A DNA stretch of 45,000 bases from Flagellimonas taeanensis (GTDB taxonomy: Bacteria; Bacteroidota; Bacteroidia; Flavobacteriales; Flavobacteriaceae). The notes below the pieces were generated by a model. The model was not told where the DNA came from and made no database searches. It saw nothing but the letters and a program-made list of their open reading frames with translations. Of this stretch, positions 15,844-24,919 are shown in pieces. A program made the position numbers and the translations under genes. The stretch lies in contig NZ_QXFO01000026.1 of NCBI RefSeq assembly GCF_003584105.1, positions 238,295 to 283,294 on the forward strand, in the 5' to 3' direction. Positions within the stretch are counted from its first letter, which is position 1. Each line of letters starts with the position of its first letter.

Positions 15844-16032
15844 TTATTTGTTTTCCTCCTCAAGGTCTTTTTTGGGATCTTCCAAATCTTCGGCATCTTG
15901 GAACTCAGCCTCTACATAAGTTTTGGAATTGAGATTGTCTTGGAATTGGTCTTGTTGCTCCACTTCGTAGTAAATGATGGAGGCAATCACAAAACAGGAA
16001 AAATAGATGAGGCTTTTAGTCTTGTAGGTCAT
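15844..16032 (-). CDS. small single-span membrane protein, acidic tail
   Basis: The 62-residue product has a basic start (MTYKTK), one hydrophobic segment (about 7-22, SLIYFSCFVIASIIYY) and a strongly acidic C-terminal half (EFQDAEDLEDPKKDLEEENK). No family is recognised. It lies between the terminator of the metalloprotease gene and the Spy-like gene, on the same strand as both, with its own possible promoter (TACTTTAG, one mismatch to the -7 consensus) near 16055. It is short, so chance cannot be excluded, but the charge pattern and clean membrane segment favour a real gene. Confidence 0.5.
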   Translation of the reverse strand: MTYKTKSLIYFSCFVIASIIYYEVEQQDQFQDNLNSKTYVEAEFQDAEDLEDPKKDLEEENK

Positions 16033-16125
16033 GATGTGGTGAATTGGGATTACTAAAGTAATAAAACCATTTCACAATCAGCATGATATGTTGCGAAAGT
16101 CGCCATTTTATATGTAAAAAGGGCA

Positions 16126-16165
16126 AAAAAGAAGGTGTAGCCAGCTTTTATGCTGACTACACCTT
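16126..16165 (-). terminator. terminator of the metalloprotease gene
   Basis: On the minus strand AAGGTGTAGTCAGC pairs with GCTGGCTACACCTT (16165-16132, one mismatch) around a 6-base loop, followed by CTTTTTTG. It begins 28 bases after the stop codon at 16193. Confidence 0.88.
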
Positions 16166-16192
16166 GAAATATAATTTCCTACAAATAAACTT

Positions 16193-18691
16193 CTATTTTG
16201 GATCTAAGATTTGATCGATGCGTTCCAGGGCATCCTGCAGATGGTATCGACTCATGGTATCCGAGGTGCGGGAAAGTCCATTTCGGATATCCCTCTTCAG
16301 ATTGTTGAGCTCTCCTCTAGCCACGGAACGAATATCCGATTGACTTGCATTGATGGCCGTGGATTTACGATATCCCCCAAAATCCTCTTGTTTTTCTTGG
16401 CTTTCAGCGGTCATAAGGTATTCCAAGCGATCAATGTGTGCTTTTTGAAGGTTCCTTCTATAAGTGTCTATGGCCTTACCGCTTCGGGTCTCGGACCAGA
16501 TTCCATTGCGGAGGTCCTGCATCATTTCCAGAAGGCCATAAGCATTTTTTCCGTTGATGGTCTCGTTTTCGATGACCCGTGCCAATTTACCCAACTGCAA
16601 CATGGTGTTGAGATAGCGCTCTTGCATGGAACGGATGCGCTCCACCGATCCAGAATATTCGATCTTGTTAAAAATGTTCTGGTCAATCATCCATTCTGGG
16701 GTCTCAAAAAGTTGTTCCTGCATGAATTTCATGCTGTTCTTCTGATGTTCTTTGCTCACATGGGTGTAAACAGCCCCTTCCTGATCGGCCGTTTTGTGGT
16801 ATTCGTAAACACCTCCTATGTTATTGGATACATGGCCCATATACCTTTGGAACTGCGCAACGACCTGACCGTAAAGTATGCCCAAGTCATCATAGTTCTC
16901 ACCGGCTTCGGTGGTCCACTCCATAAGGTTGGGCACAATGCGTTTCAGGTTTTCGATACCATACATACTTGCCTTGATGGCATCATCACCCAAGTCCTCT
17001 GTCTGTGAGCTTGGATCGTGGATATCGCCCACTTGTTGATGACCGAATCGATACATGGGGTCACCGGCATGTTTCAAAATCCAGTTGTTCAGAATGGGTT
17101 TTTCCTCCTCTGCGGTCTTGTCCAAAATGGGTCGGTATCCCCAGCTGATGGAGTATTTGTCGTACACGCCGATATTGGGCATCAGGGCAACCCCTTCATC
17201 ACCGGGCTGTGCCACATAGTTGAACCGCGCATAGTCCATAATGGAAGGAGCGGTACCGTTTTTCTGGGTAAAGCTTGCCGAACGCAAGGAATCCACGGGA
17301 TAGGCTACACTGCTGCCCATGTTGTGTGGTAGTCCCAAGGTGTGTCCCACTTCATGGGAAGATACAAAGCGAATCAGCCTGCCCATGATGTCTTTTTTGA
17401 ACTCCACTTTCCTGGCCTCTGGGTTTATTGCTGCAGTTTGGACAAAATACCAATTGCGGAGCAAGGTCATTACATTATGGTACCAATTGATGTCGGACTC
17501 CAAGATTTCACCGCTTCTGGGGTCGCTCACGTGAGGTCCATTGGCGTTGGGAATGGGGGAGGCCAAGTATCGGACCACAGAATATCGTACATCTTCTGGG
17601 GACCATTCGGGGTCTTCCTCAGGCGATGGAGGGTCTTTGGCAATAATGGCGTTCTTGAAACCTGCGGCTTCAAACGCCACTTGCCAGTCCTCGATACCTT
17701 GTTTGATGAAAGGGACCCATTCTTTTGGCGTGGCACGGTCTACATAATATACAATGGGCTTTTTGGGCTCAACAAGTTCCCCGGCCTTGAATTTTTCGAT
17801 GTCCTCATCCTTGACCTCCAATCTCCAGCGGTCCAGATAGGTCACTGTTTTGCTCTCTTGGGCATCCAGGCCATAATCCACCTGTCCTCTGGCAAACCAG
17901 CCTACGCGTCGGTCAAAATAGCGACGTTTCATGGGTTCTTTGGGCAGAAGGATCATGGAGTTGTTGATCTCGATGGAAATGGAACCTAAACTGGAGTTGC
18001 TCGGTGGATCACTTGAGGCATAGGTCTTCACGTGGCGTGCCTCGATGTTCAAGGGATAACTTTTGATGGATTCGATATAGCTCCTTTCATTGTCCAATCG
18101 GGTGACCTTATAGCGTTTGCGGTAACCGTCTGGCAGTCCTAGGGCGTTCACATCTTTGGTGAACAAGGGATCCACTTCAATGACCGTTGCAGGGTTCAGT
18201 GAATCTTTTTTGTTGAACGCCTTGATGTCAAAAGCGTAGAGCACAGGTTCAAAATTGGAGTTGACCACAGCTTCGTGCACGGGAAGCGAGTCGGCGGCCA
18301 CATTTTCATAGGATGCGACACGCAGTAGGATCTGCTTGGGCCTTTTTTCCCAACGCAATACTTGGGTGTTGATCTTGCCCCCGCCAAAACCGATGCCCGT
18401 AGCGGTCTTGGAGATTCGGGTCACCATGAGCATTTCCCTGTTTAGCAGGGAATCTGGAATTTCATAGTAATATTTGTCATCGACCGTATGGACGCTGAAA
18501 AGACCTGTGTCCGTTTTGGCCTCTTTGGTAATGACCTTGTCATAGGGCTGGATTTCCCCGGGTTTGGGTTTATCCTCCTTTTTTTGTTCGGTAGCTTTCT
18601 TTTTCTTTTTGAAAAGTTGGGCCTCTGCGGTTTGGTAAGAGCCCAATAAAACAATCAATACGAGTAATTGAGGTAGAATTCTTTTTATCAT
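16193..18691 (-). CDS. secreted zinc-dependent metalloprotease (DUF5117/DUF4953 type)
   Basis: The product has 832 residues with a signal peptide (1-25, ending TAEAQ) and a basic linker (KKKKKATEQKKEDK). The zinc site HEVGHTLGLPH at 446-456 fits the metzincin pattern HExxHxxGxxH, with H446, H450 and H456 as ligands and E447 as the catalytic base. The order of an N-terminal DUF5118-like strip, a DUF5117-like region (about 90-300) and a C-terminal DUF4953-like region after the zinc site matches a large family of Bacteroidota secreted proteases. SIMDYARFNYVAQPGD lies shortly after the zinc site, where a Met-turn is expected. It is probably periplasmic or surface-bound. The substrate is unknown. 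It has its own terminator. Confidence 0.92.
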   Translation of the reverse strand: MIKRILPQLLVLIVLLGSYQTAEAQLFKKKKKATEQKKEDKPKPGEIQPYDKVITKEAKTDTGLFSVHTVDDKYYYEIPDSLLNREMLMVTRISKTATGIGFGGGKINTQVLRWEKRPKQILLRVASYENVAADSLPVHEAVVNSNFEPVLYAFDIKAFNKKDSLNPATVIEVDPLFTKDVNALGLPDGYRKRYKVTRLDNERSYIESIKSYPLNIEARHVKTYASSDPPSNSSLGSISIEINNSMILLPKEPMKRRYFDRRVGWFARGQVDYGLDAQESKTVTYLDRWRLEVKDEDIEKFKAGELVEPKKPIVYYVDRATPKEWVPFIKQGIEDWQVAFEAAGFKNAIIAKDPPSPEEDPEWSPEDVRYSVVRYLASPIPNANGPHVSDPRSGEILESDINWYHNVMTLLRNWYFVQTAAINPEARKVEFKKDIMGRLIRFVSSHEVGHTLGLPHNMGSSVAYPVDSLRSASFTQKNGTAPSIMDYARFNYVAQPGDEGVALMPNIGVYDKYSISWGYRPILDKTAEEEKPILNNWILKHAGDPMYRFGHQQVGDIHDPSSQTEDLGDDAIKASMYGIENLKRIVPNLMEWTTEAGENYDDLGILYGQVVAQFQRYMGHVSNNIGGVYEYHKTADQEGAVYTHVSKEHQKNSMKFMQEQLFETPEWMIDQNIFNKIEYSGSVERIRSMQERYLNTMLQLGKLARVIENETINGKNAYGLLEMMQDLRNGIWSETRSGKAIDTYRRNLQKAHIDRLEYLMTAESQEKQEDFGGYRKSTAINASQSDIRSVARGELNNLKRDIRNGLSRTSDTMSRYHLQDALERIDQILDPK

Positions 18692-18956
18692 TGGATGTCA
18701 GTTTGGATAACTATAAGCATCCAAAGAACCAAAAAATGATCAAAACATACTGTTAAATAAATATTAACGCAGAAATTTTTACAGAAAAATGAAACCTTCG
18801 GGAATCCTGCGTTTTATTGGCACTCCCCGTTGAAACCCCATGTATGGCTGGGCTGATGGCGAATCGGTTTTTCGTTAAAAGATCGTAAATGCTGTAACAA
18901 TTCAAAATGTCCATAGTCTTATAAGCATATCATCAATCAAAAAATTCAATCAAAAA

Positions 18957-19676
18957 ATGAACAAGTTATTAATCATCTATGGTAGTGTTCTATTATGTAG
19001 TTCCGCCATGGCAAACGACCAGCAAAAAACCGGGGTTGTACAGGACAGACCTGAGACTGTCGGTTTATTAGAGAACAATTTTACGGCACTGAACATTGGT
19101 GCTGATTGGAGTGGATCAACCAAGGATATGTCCGATTGGACCTTTGAGTTGAATTTGAACGAAATAGATTATATAGAGGAGGAGCCGGAAATAGACCTCG
19201 GTTTTGATACCTCGGATTATCTTCCAAAAGACTTTAATCCCTATGCAAGCTATTTTGATTTGAATTCCGTCATATATATCGAAAACGAAGTTGAACCAAG
19301 TCTAGGATTTGATACCCGAAAATATCTTCCTACAGATTTTGACCCTTATTCCGATGTGGTGGATGTACATTCCATCAACTATATGGAGGAAGAGGATATG
19401 GATCTTGGTTTCAATACCTGGGACTATCTGCCCGAAGGCTTTTCACCCTATGAGGTGTATGTGGATCTAAAATCCATCCCCTACATTGAGGACGATATCG
19501 AACTTGAATTGGGATTGGACAGCACCTACGAACTTCCTGCAGATTTTGACCCTTACACCAGTGTAGTGGCCATAAGCGCCATCAACTACATGGAGGACGA
19601 AGAAATAGAACTGGATTTCGATACATCAAAGTATCTCCCTGAAGGCTTTGATCCCTACTCAGGATCAATACAGTAG
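18957..19676 (+). CDS. acidic secreted protein with 34-35-residue repeats
   Basis: The 239-residue product has a signal peptide (MNKLLIIYGSVLLCSSAMA) and then five tandem repeats of 34-35 residues, starting at about residue 81. The repeat core is LGFDT..YLP.dFdPY, followed by a hydrophobic strand and an acidic INYMEEE-type end. The last copy is cut short after FDPYSGS. Aspartate and glutamate are very frequent and lysine is rare, so the mature protein is strongly negative. No family is recognised. The acidic, aromatic-rich repeats could bind calcium or other cations, or form a beta structure on the cell surface. The gene stands alone with a strong terminator at 19714-19744. Confidence 0.75.
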   Translation: MNKLLIIYGSVLLCSSAMANDQQKTGVVQDRPETVGLLENNFTALNIGADWSGSTKDMSDWTFELNLNEIDYIEEEPEIDLGFDTSDYLPKDFNPYASYFDLNSVIYIENEVEPSLGFDTRKYLPTDFDPYSDVVDVHSINYMEEEDMDLGFNTWDYLPEGFSPYEVYVDLKSIPYIEDDIELELGLDSTYELPADFDPYTSVVAISAINYMEDEEIELDFDTSKYLPEGFDPYSGSIQ

Positions 19677-19713
19677 AATGTTCTTCATTTTACAACTTAT
19701 TTGAGTTAGCTGG

Positions 19714-19744
19714 AAAACCCCTCGATCGAGGGGTTTTTGTTTTT
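19714..19744 (+). terminator. terminator of the acidic repeat protein gene
   Basis: AAAACCCCTCGA (19714-19725) and TCGAGGGGTTTT (19726-19737) form a perfect 24-base palindrome, followed by a T-rich run. TTTGAGTTAG lies at 19700-19709, just upstream. Confidence 0.92.
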
Positions 19745-19987
19745 TTGAATCTTCCGTATGCTTAATTGATGGGCAATCTCTGGGTTAACAAAAAAATAAC
19801 ACCATTTCATTCAAGATAATGAAGTGTAACAAAAAATAAGCATCATTGCGAAATATGTAATATTTGAAATCATATGGAATGTATTTTTTAACATATTCCA
19901 ATATATGATGAAATATATTTTGAATATGATTTTTTCGAGCTTCGTTAACAAAAGGCTAATTATAATAATCTTTACACGAAGTGGTCA

Positions 19988-19995
19988 TACCTTTG
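19988..19995 (+). promoter_or_regulatory. -7 promoter element of the candidate small RNA
   Basis: TACCTTTG is an exact match to TAnnTTTG. Transcription is expected to begin about four bases after it, near 20000, which is two bases before the first stem of the RNA candidate. I see no clear TTG -33 element. The stretch from 19745 to here is AT-rich and holds no gene; it has a weak palindrome TGGAAT..ATTCCA at about 19877-19909. Confidence 0.6.
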
Positions 19996-19999
19996 TACC

Positions 20000-20127
20000 A
20001 TCAGTGAGCTGGTTCTGTGCCAGCACTGGTAAGAGTGAGTAACATAAGGTTGAGTTAGTTTCTTACATTTTTTTGAGTTAGTTAGTTTGTGAATGGCCCC
20101 TTCAGACAAAGGGGCCATTTATTTTTT
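20000..20127 (+). ncRNA. candidate structured small RNA, about 125 nt
   Basis: Three stems fill a short transcript bounded by a promoter and a terminator. Stem 1 is CAGT (20002-20005) plus GCTGG (20008-20012) with CCAGC (20020-20024) plus ACTG (20025-20028). Stem 2 is GTAAGA (20029-20034) with TCTTAC (20061-20066). Stem 3 is the terminator AATGGCCCCTT (20092-20102) with AAGGGGCCATT (20109-20119) followed by TATTTTTTAG. GAGTTAG occurs twice in the unpaired parts (20052-20058, 20075-20081). There is no convincing open reading frame. The 3' end runs against the stop codon of the SLC13 gene on the other strand. It may be a regulatory RNA; the family is not known to me. Confidence 0.6.
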
Positions 20128-21556
20128 AGAAAAGTATGGGAATGATGAACTGGAAGGTCAAGACCAAAAGGACAACGGCAATCAGGTTCAGGATGATACC
20201 GACCCTTGCCATCTGTGGGATTTTTACATACCCACTGGCAAACACGATAGCGTTCGGTGGCGTGGCCATGGGTAGCATGAAGGCGCAACTACTGGCAATG
20301 GTGACGGGAATCAGCAAATAGAGAATGGGTACGTCCAAACCTATGGCGATACCCGCCACAACGGGAGCCAACACCGCAACAAGGGCCACATTGCTCATCA
20401 GTTCCGTCATGAAGAGCATCAACAAAATCAACAAAGTGGCCGTGAACAGAATGGTGATCTCACTTTGGGCAATGGCATTGGCCACCATATCCACAATACC
20501 ACTGGTGGACATTCCCTCGGCAAGGGCAAGCCCCCCGCCGAACAAGATCAATATGCCCCAGGCCAGTTTGGAGGTGTCCTTCCATTCAATGATGAAATCT
20601 CCCTTCTTGATGTTGTAGGGCACGGCGAAGAGCGTAATCGCCGCGAAAATGCTGATCATGGTATCGGTAAGTCCCAATTGGGGGAAAATACTGTTGATCA
20701 ATGTCCTAAAGATCCAAAGGAATACGGTAATACCAAATATAACGAGCACCATCTTTTCCTTTCCAGAGGTCGGCCCCAGTTTTTCAAGCTCGGTATGGAT
20801 CACTTCTTTGGAGGCATTGAACTTGAGCCCACGGCTGGGGAACATCCATTTTACCAGGACCAGATAGGAAATGCCGATCATGATGATGGAAAACGGGAGG
20901 CCAATGGTCATCCATTTCAAAAAGGAGATTTCAATGTTGTATTCGTTTTCCAAAAGGCCGATCAAGACGGAGTTTGGTGGCGTCCCGATCACGGTCGCAA
21001 TTCCACCCGCATTGGCCGAAAAGGCAATGCCGAGCATCACGCTCAGGGCAAAGTTCTCATCGTTCTTGGTGAAACCATCCTCATCATTGATCAATAGGTT
21101 GATCACGGACAGGGCTATGGGTAGCATCACCACGGTACTGGCGGTATTGCTGATCCACATGCTCAAGGTCGCCGTGGCGATCATGAACCCTAAAATGACC
21201 TTGTTGGGGGTGGTCCCCGTCAACCGGATGATGTTCAGGGCGATCCGCTTGTGCAGATTGACCTTTTCCAAGGCCAGGGCCATCACAAACCCACCAAAGA
21301 AGAGGAACACGATGGGGCTGCCATAATTGGCACCTACTTCCGCAATGGGCAAGATCTTCAGGATGGGCAGCAAGAGTAGAGGCAAAAGGGCCGTCACCGA
21401 TATGGAAACCGCTTCGGTGATCCACCAGATCAGCATCCAGATGGCGACCGAAATTACGGGATCCCCTTTTTCCGAAACCAGTTCGAAGGGCAGGTTGTTC
21501 AATACCAAGAAAGCGACGGGCCCCAAAATGAGCCCTATTTTTTTGCTCAGTTCCAT
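20126..21556 (-). CDS. SLC13-family sodium/dicarboxylate (or sulfate) symporter
   Basis: The 476-residue protein has about eleven membrane segments and the inverted two-fold pattern of the DASS/SLC13 family. The first sodium-site motif SNTAST (136-141) is followed by GTPPN (191-195). The second half has the related pair SNVA (388-391) and ATPPN (431-435). These motifs line the sodium and carboxylate site in the known structure of this family (VcINDY). It probably imports C4-dicarboxylates such as succinate with sodium, but sulfate or citrate cannot be excluded from sequence. The gene is downstream of the TPR gene on the same strand, with a 61-bp gap and no obvious terminator between them. Its 3' end overlaps the candidate small RNA by about two bases. 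Confidence 0.9.
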   Translation of the reverse strand: MELSKKIGLILGPVAFLVLNNLPFELVSEKGDPVISVAIWMLIWWITEAVSISVTALLPLLLLPILKILPIAEVGANYGSPIVFLFFGGFVMALALEKVNLHKRIALNIIRLTGTTPNKVILGFMIATATLSMWISNTASTVVMLPIALSVINLLINDEDGFTKNDENFALSVMLGIAFSANAGGIATVIGTPPNSVLIGLLENEYNIEISFLKWMTIGLPFSIIMIGISYLVLVKWMFPSRGLKFNASKEVIHTELEKLGPTSGKEKMVLVIFGITVFLWIFRTLINSIFPQLGLTDTMISIFAAITLFAVPYNIKKGDFIIEWKDTSKLAWGILILFGGGLALAEGMSTSGIVDMVANAIAQSEITILFTATLLILLMLFMTELMSNVALVAVLAPVVAGIAIGLDVPILYLLIPVTIASSCAFMLPMATPPNAIVFASGYVKIPQMARVGIILNLIAVVLLVLTFQFIIPILF

Positions 21557-21617
21557 ATGGGATCCTAAGCTATTAATTTTGAATGAAACACTAAAAATCC
21601 AATACTAAAAACTTAGC

Positions 21618-22514
21618 TTATTCTTCACAATATCTTTCTATTAGGATCTTTGGGTCTTCAATATCCCATATGTTTTTCCATTCTTCCTTGAAAATATATC
21701 CATTGTCCAAAGCCTTTTTCCAGTAGACACATGCTGAATCTATCTGATTCATTTTAAGATATGTATTGGCTTTGCCATTTAAGGAAAACACCTTGTTAGG
21801 GTCAATTTCGAGAGCTTTTTCATAATAATTCAAGGCGCTATTATGGTAGTTTAATCTTTGGAGAGAATTACCTAGATTGTTTAAATGGTCTGGATCGTTA
21901 GTTCCAAATTCTAGCCCATCTAACAAGTAAATTGTGGATTCTAAAAAATCTTGATGAAGGTAGAGATTGTAGCCTAGGTTATTGTAAATTTCTCCTTGTG
22001 TACTTTCATGTAGTGTGTGACCCAAATCTTGTTTTAATTTGGAAATAAGTATGGCGTCTTTGTAAAGCTTGATTTTATCTTCTACATTTTCAGATATATA
22101 GTAGGCGTATTGGCTAATAATATATTCATTGATTGGCTCAAGCTGATATGCTCTGGAAATATATCTTTTACCTTGAATCACACTGTCAATCTTGAAAAGG
22201 TTTTTTCCGATATTAGCTAAATTTAGAGCATTATCTGGATATATTTCTTCGTGTTTCCTGTAAAATTCAATTGCTCTTTTGTAGTCTTTATAATGATTGG
22301 CATATACACCACCTTTCATTTGCCATGCATAGGCATTTTTCGGATTTACTTTTAAAAGAGAGTCGATTATTTTTAAGCCAATTTCAAAATTTCCTTTATC
22401 CAGCACTGCCCTAGCTATATCTAGGTCATGAAAATCTTTTTCATCATTAGTCTGGGAGTAAGATAAAGTTGCACAAATGAAGGCTAAGCTTAAAAATAAA
22501 TAGCGGATAGACAT
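21618..22514 (-). CDS. secreted TPR-repeat protein
   Basis: The 298-residue product has a signal peptide (MSIRYLFLSLAFICATLSYSQ) and a helical body with tetratricopeptide repeats. These are clearest at NAYAWQMKGGVYANHYKDYKRAIEFY (60-85), DPDHLNNLGNSLQRLNYHNSALNYYEKALEI (208-238) and the copy that follows. It should be a periplasmic or outer-membrane scaffold. The gene follows lysS after 10 bp on the same strand and may be co-transcribed. Its base composition is much more AT-rich than lysS on one side and the SLC13 gene on the other, so it may be a more recent arrival. No partner is evident. Confidence 0.8.
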   Translation of the reverse strand: MSIRYLFLSLAFICATLSYSQTNDEKDFHDLDIARAVLDKGNFEIGLKIIDSLLKVNPKNAYAWQMKGGVYANHYKDYKRAIEFYRKHEEIYPDNALNLANIGKNLFKIDSVIQGKRYISRAYQLEPINEYIISQYAYYISENVEDKIKLYKDAILISKLKQDLGHTLHESTQGEIYNNLGYNLYLHQDFLESTIYLLDGLEFGTNDPDHLNNLGNSLQRLNYHNSALNYYEKALEIDPNKVFSLNGKANTYLKMNQIDSACVYWKKALDNGYIFKEEWKNIWDIEDPKILIERYCEE

Positions 22515-22524
22515 GATCAGACCT

Positions 22525-24213
22525 TTATTTCAAACGGGCCAAAAGCCCATCATCCGTTTTGGAGACCTCAAAAATGCCAAGCTTGGCCAAGTTCTTGGTG
22601 CTTTTGTCCCATTTTTTGCCGCTCAGTGCCGACTTTTCCTTCAGTTCGGTCAAGGGCATTTCACCAACCGGTCTTAGGATGTCCATGATGGTCTTCTCTT
22701 CTTCCGTGAGTTCCACCTTTTTCTTTTCAGGGCGCATTTGTGGGAAGAACAGCACTTCTTGGATGGAGGAGTTGTTGGTCATCAACATCACCAAACGGTC
22801 TATCCCGATACCAATTCCTGAAGTAGGGGGCATGCCATACTCCAAGGCCCTGAGGAAATCCTGATCGATGAACATGGCCTCATTATCCCCTTTTTCGGAG
22901 AGTTTGAGCTGGTCCTCAAAACGTTCCCGTTGGTCGATGGGGTCGTTCAGCTCGGAATAGGCATTGGCCAACTCCTTGCCGTTCACCATCAACTCAAAGC
23001 GTTCCGTGAGCTTTGGATTGTTGCGGTGCTCTTTCGTCAATGGGCTCATCTCCTTCGGATAGTCGATGATGAAGGTAGGCTGTATGTAGTGGTGCTCACA
23101 CTTTTCGCCAAAGATTTCATCGATCAATTTGCCCACGCCCATGGTATCGTCCACCTCAATGCCCAATGTTTTGGCCGTTTCGCGAAGCTCATCCTCATTC
23201 ATGCCCGCCACATCGTGGCCCGTATGGATTTTGATGGCCTCCAGAATCGGGACCCTTGGGTAAGGGGCCTTGAACTCGATATCGTGTGCACCCACCTTTA
23301 CTTTGGTACTGCCCGTAGCATCGATGGCCACTTTTTCCAACAGTTTTTCGGTAGTGTCCATCATCCAATTATAGTCCTTGTAGGCCACGTAGAGTTCCAT
23401 AACGGTAAACTCGGGGTTGTGGGTGCGGTCCATCCCTTCGTTTCGGAAATCCTTGGCAAACTCATATACGCCATCAAATCCGCCCACGATCAATCGTTTC
23501 AAATAGAGTTCGTTGGCGATGCGGAGGTATAAAGGAATGTTCAGTGCATTGTGGTGCGTCAAAAACGGACGTGCCGCAGCACCTCCGGGAATGGGTTGCA
23601 AAATGGGGGTCTCCACTTCCAAATAACCCTTTGCGTTGTAAAACTCGCGGATGCTGTTGGTGATCTTGGTCCTTTTGATGAAGGTGTCCTTCACCTGTGG
23701 ATTCACCACAAGGTCCACATACCGCTGGCGGTAACGGAGTTCCGGGTCGTTGAAGGCATCGTGCACGGTTCCGTCCTCATCTACCTTTGGTAGGGGAAGG
23801 GGGCGCAACGATTTGCTGAGCAGGGTGAAATTTTTCACCATCACCGTTTGTTCGCCAACCTGGGTGGTGAACAGTTCGCCTTCCACACCGATGATGTCAC
23901 CAATGTCCAATAATTTTTTATAGACCTCATTGTACAGATCCTTGTCCTCCCCGGGGCAGATCTCGTCCCGGTTGAAATAGACCTGAATGCGCCCCTCACT
24001 GTCCTGGAGCTCGGCAAAGGATGCCTTGCCCTGGATCCTGCGGGACATCAACCTACCGGAAATCACCACCTTTTTCCCTTCCTTAAAATCATTCTTGATG
24101 CCCTTGGTCGTGGCATCCACAGGATACAATGCTGCGGGATAGGGGTCGATGCCCATTTCCCTGAGTTTGGTCAATTTTTCCCTTCGAACGATTTCTTGTT
24201 CCGATAGTTGCAT
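22525..24213 (-). CDS. lysS: lysyl-tRNA synthetase, class II, with C-terminal extension
   Basis: LysS attaches lysine to tRNA-Lys in the cytoplasm. An OB-fold anticodon-binding domain (about 45-140) precedes the class II catalytic core with motif 1 ([10 protein letters not shown], 196-205), motif 2 ([14 protein letters not shown], 256-269) and motif 3 ([12 protein letters not shown], 466-477). I start it at 24213 (MQLSEQ) because the longer frame to 24288 would include the upstream terminator hairpin in the coding region. The protein then has 562 residues, longer than the roughly 500 of Escherichia coli LysS. The extra part is about 60 C-terminal residues (from [14 protein letters not shown]) that look like a small winged-helix or SAP-like domain. 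The TPR gene follows closely. Confidence 0.97.
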   Translation of the reverse strand: MQLSEQEIVRREKLTKLREMGIDPYPAALYPVDATTKGIKNDFKEGKKVVISGRLMSRRIQGKASFAELQDSEGRIQVYFNRDEICPGEDKDLYNEVYKKLLDIGDIIGVEGELFTTQVGEQTVMVKNFTLLSKSLRPLPLPKVDEDGTVHDAFNDPELRYRQRYVDLVVNPQVKDTFIKRTKITNSIREFYNAKGYLEVETPILQPIPGGAAARPFLTHHNALNIPLYLRIANELYLKRLIVGGFDGVYEFAKDFRNEGMDRTHNPEFTVMELYVAYKDYNWMMDTTEKLLEKVAIDATGSTKVKVGAHDIEFKAPYPRVPILEAIKIHTGHDVAGMNEDELRETAKTLGIEVDDTMGVGKLIDEIFGEKCEHHYIQPTFIIDYPKEMSPLTKEHRNNPKLTERFELMVNGKELANAYSELNDPIDQRERFEDQLKLSEKGDNEAMFIDQDFLRALEYGMPPTSGIGIGIDRLVMLMTNNSSIQEVLFFPQMRPEKKKVELTEEEKTIMDILRPVGEMPLTELKEKSALSGKKWDKSTKNLAKLGIFEVSKTDDGLLARLK

Positions 24214-24220
24214 AGTCTGT

Positions 24221-24258
24221 AAAAAATTAAAGCGCAAAATTACACTTTTGCGCTTTAA
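24221..24258 (-). terminator. terminator of the thioredoxin-like gene, containing the lysS -7 element
   Basis: TTAAAGCGCAAAA (24227-24239) and TTTTGCGCTTTAA (24246-24258) form a perfect 13-bp stem. On the minus strand a T-run follows (24226-24221). The same strand contains TAATTTTG (24242-24235), a match to the -7 consensus, in the loop and descending arm; transcription from it would start about 18 bases before the lysS start codon. I see no -33 element. Confidence 0.75.
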
Positions 24259-24277
24259 TTCACTGCCTTGACCGGGC

Positions 24278-24820
24278 TTAATATGCATAATTGGGGGTGT
24301 AGGACTTTTTTAAAAGGATCTGGGCCATGTCCTCCTCCAAGGTTTCCAACGGACTTTCCACGATACGGTTGACCTCTTTTCCATCCTTAAAAAAGATCAG
24401 GGTGGGTACTTTGATGATGTTCAGCCCCTTTTCCTCACCTGTGGGACTCTTTTTGTAGTGGTCTTGTCGGCGGTCGAGCGCAATGATCTCCAGTTGGTCC
24501 ATCGGAAACTGGGCCGTTTCCAAAATTTTGATGATCCTGGGGACTTCCCGTTTGCTGTCGCCGCACCAAGTGCCCAAGAACAGTTGGATGTGGTGGCCCT
24601 TGAGGGCGTTTTCAAAAAGAGGGACCAAGGTGTTGTCCACTTCGTAACGGTCCAGACCATTTTGGAACCATTGGTTATAGGGTTCCGATCTCAGGCCGTC
24701 CAGATTGATTTTCCCGACCAATAATTTCTGGCCGTTTTCCAGTTCGATTTCTTGGTTGAATTCTTGTGCTGATGCCGTTGCCATGTAAAATGTCAGCAAG
24801 AGGGCGAAAATGTACTTCAT
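24278..24820 (-). CDS. secreted thioredoxin-like protein
   Basis: The 180-residue product has a signal peptide ([18 protein letters not shown]) and a thioredoxin fold. The active-site region is [16 protein letters not shown] (about 80-95), in which the usual CxxC has become CGDS, so only the first cysteine remains. The conserved cis-proline strand is present as [19 protein letters not shown]. With a single cysteine it cannot act as a standard disulfide oxidoreductase on its own and might instead bind thiols, act through mixed disulfides or be structural. It is probably periplasmic. It is followed by a terminator before lysS. Confidence 0.8.
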   Translation of the reverse strand: MKYIFALLLTFYMATASAQEFNQEIELENGQKLLVGKINLDGLRSEPYNQWFQNGLDRYEVDNTLVPLFENALKGHHIQLFLGTWCGDSKREVPRIIKILETAQFPMDQLEIIALDRRQDHYKKSPTGEEKGLNIIKVPTLIFFKDGKEVNRIVESPLETLEEDMAQILLKKSYTPNYAY

Positions 24821-24919
24821 GATTTTCCAGATGTATGTTTGTGCCGGAAAATTCCATAAAAACGAGACTTGGAAGCGGTTTGTGAAGGTGGAAATGGGTT
24901 CTAGACCGGGGGTTGAAAT

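Noticed and set aside
24214..24288. Longer lysS start at 24288
   Set aside because: It would translate through the terminator hairpin of the upstream gene and add 25 residues not found at the start of LysS proteins.
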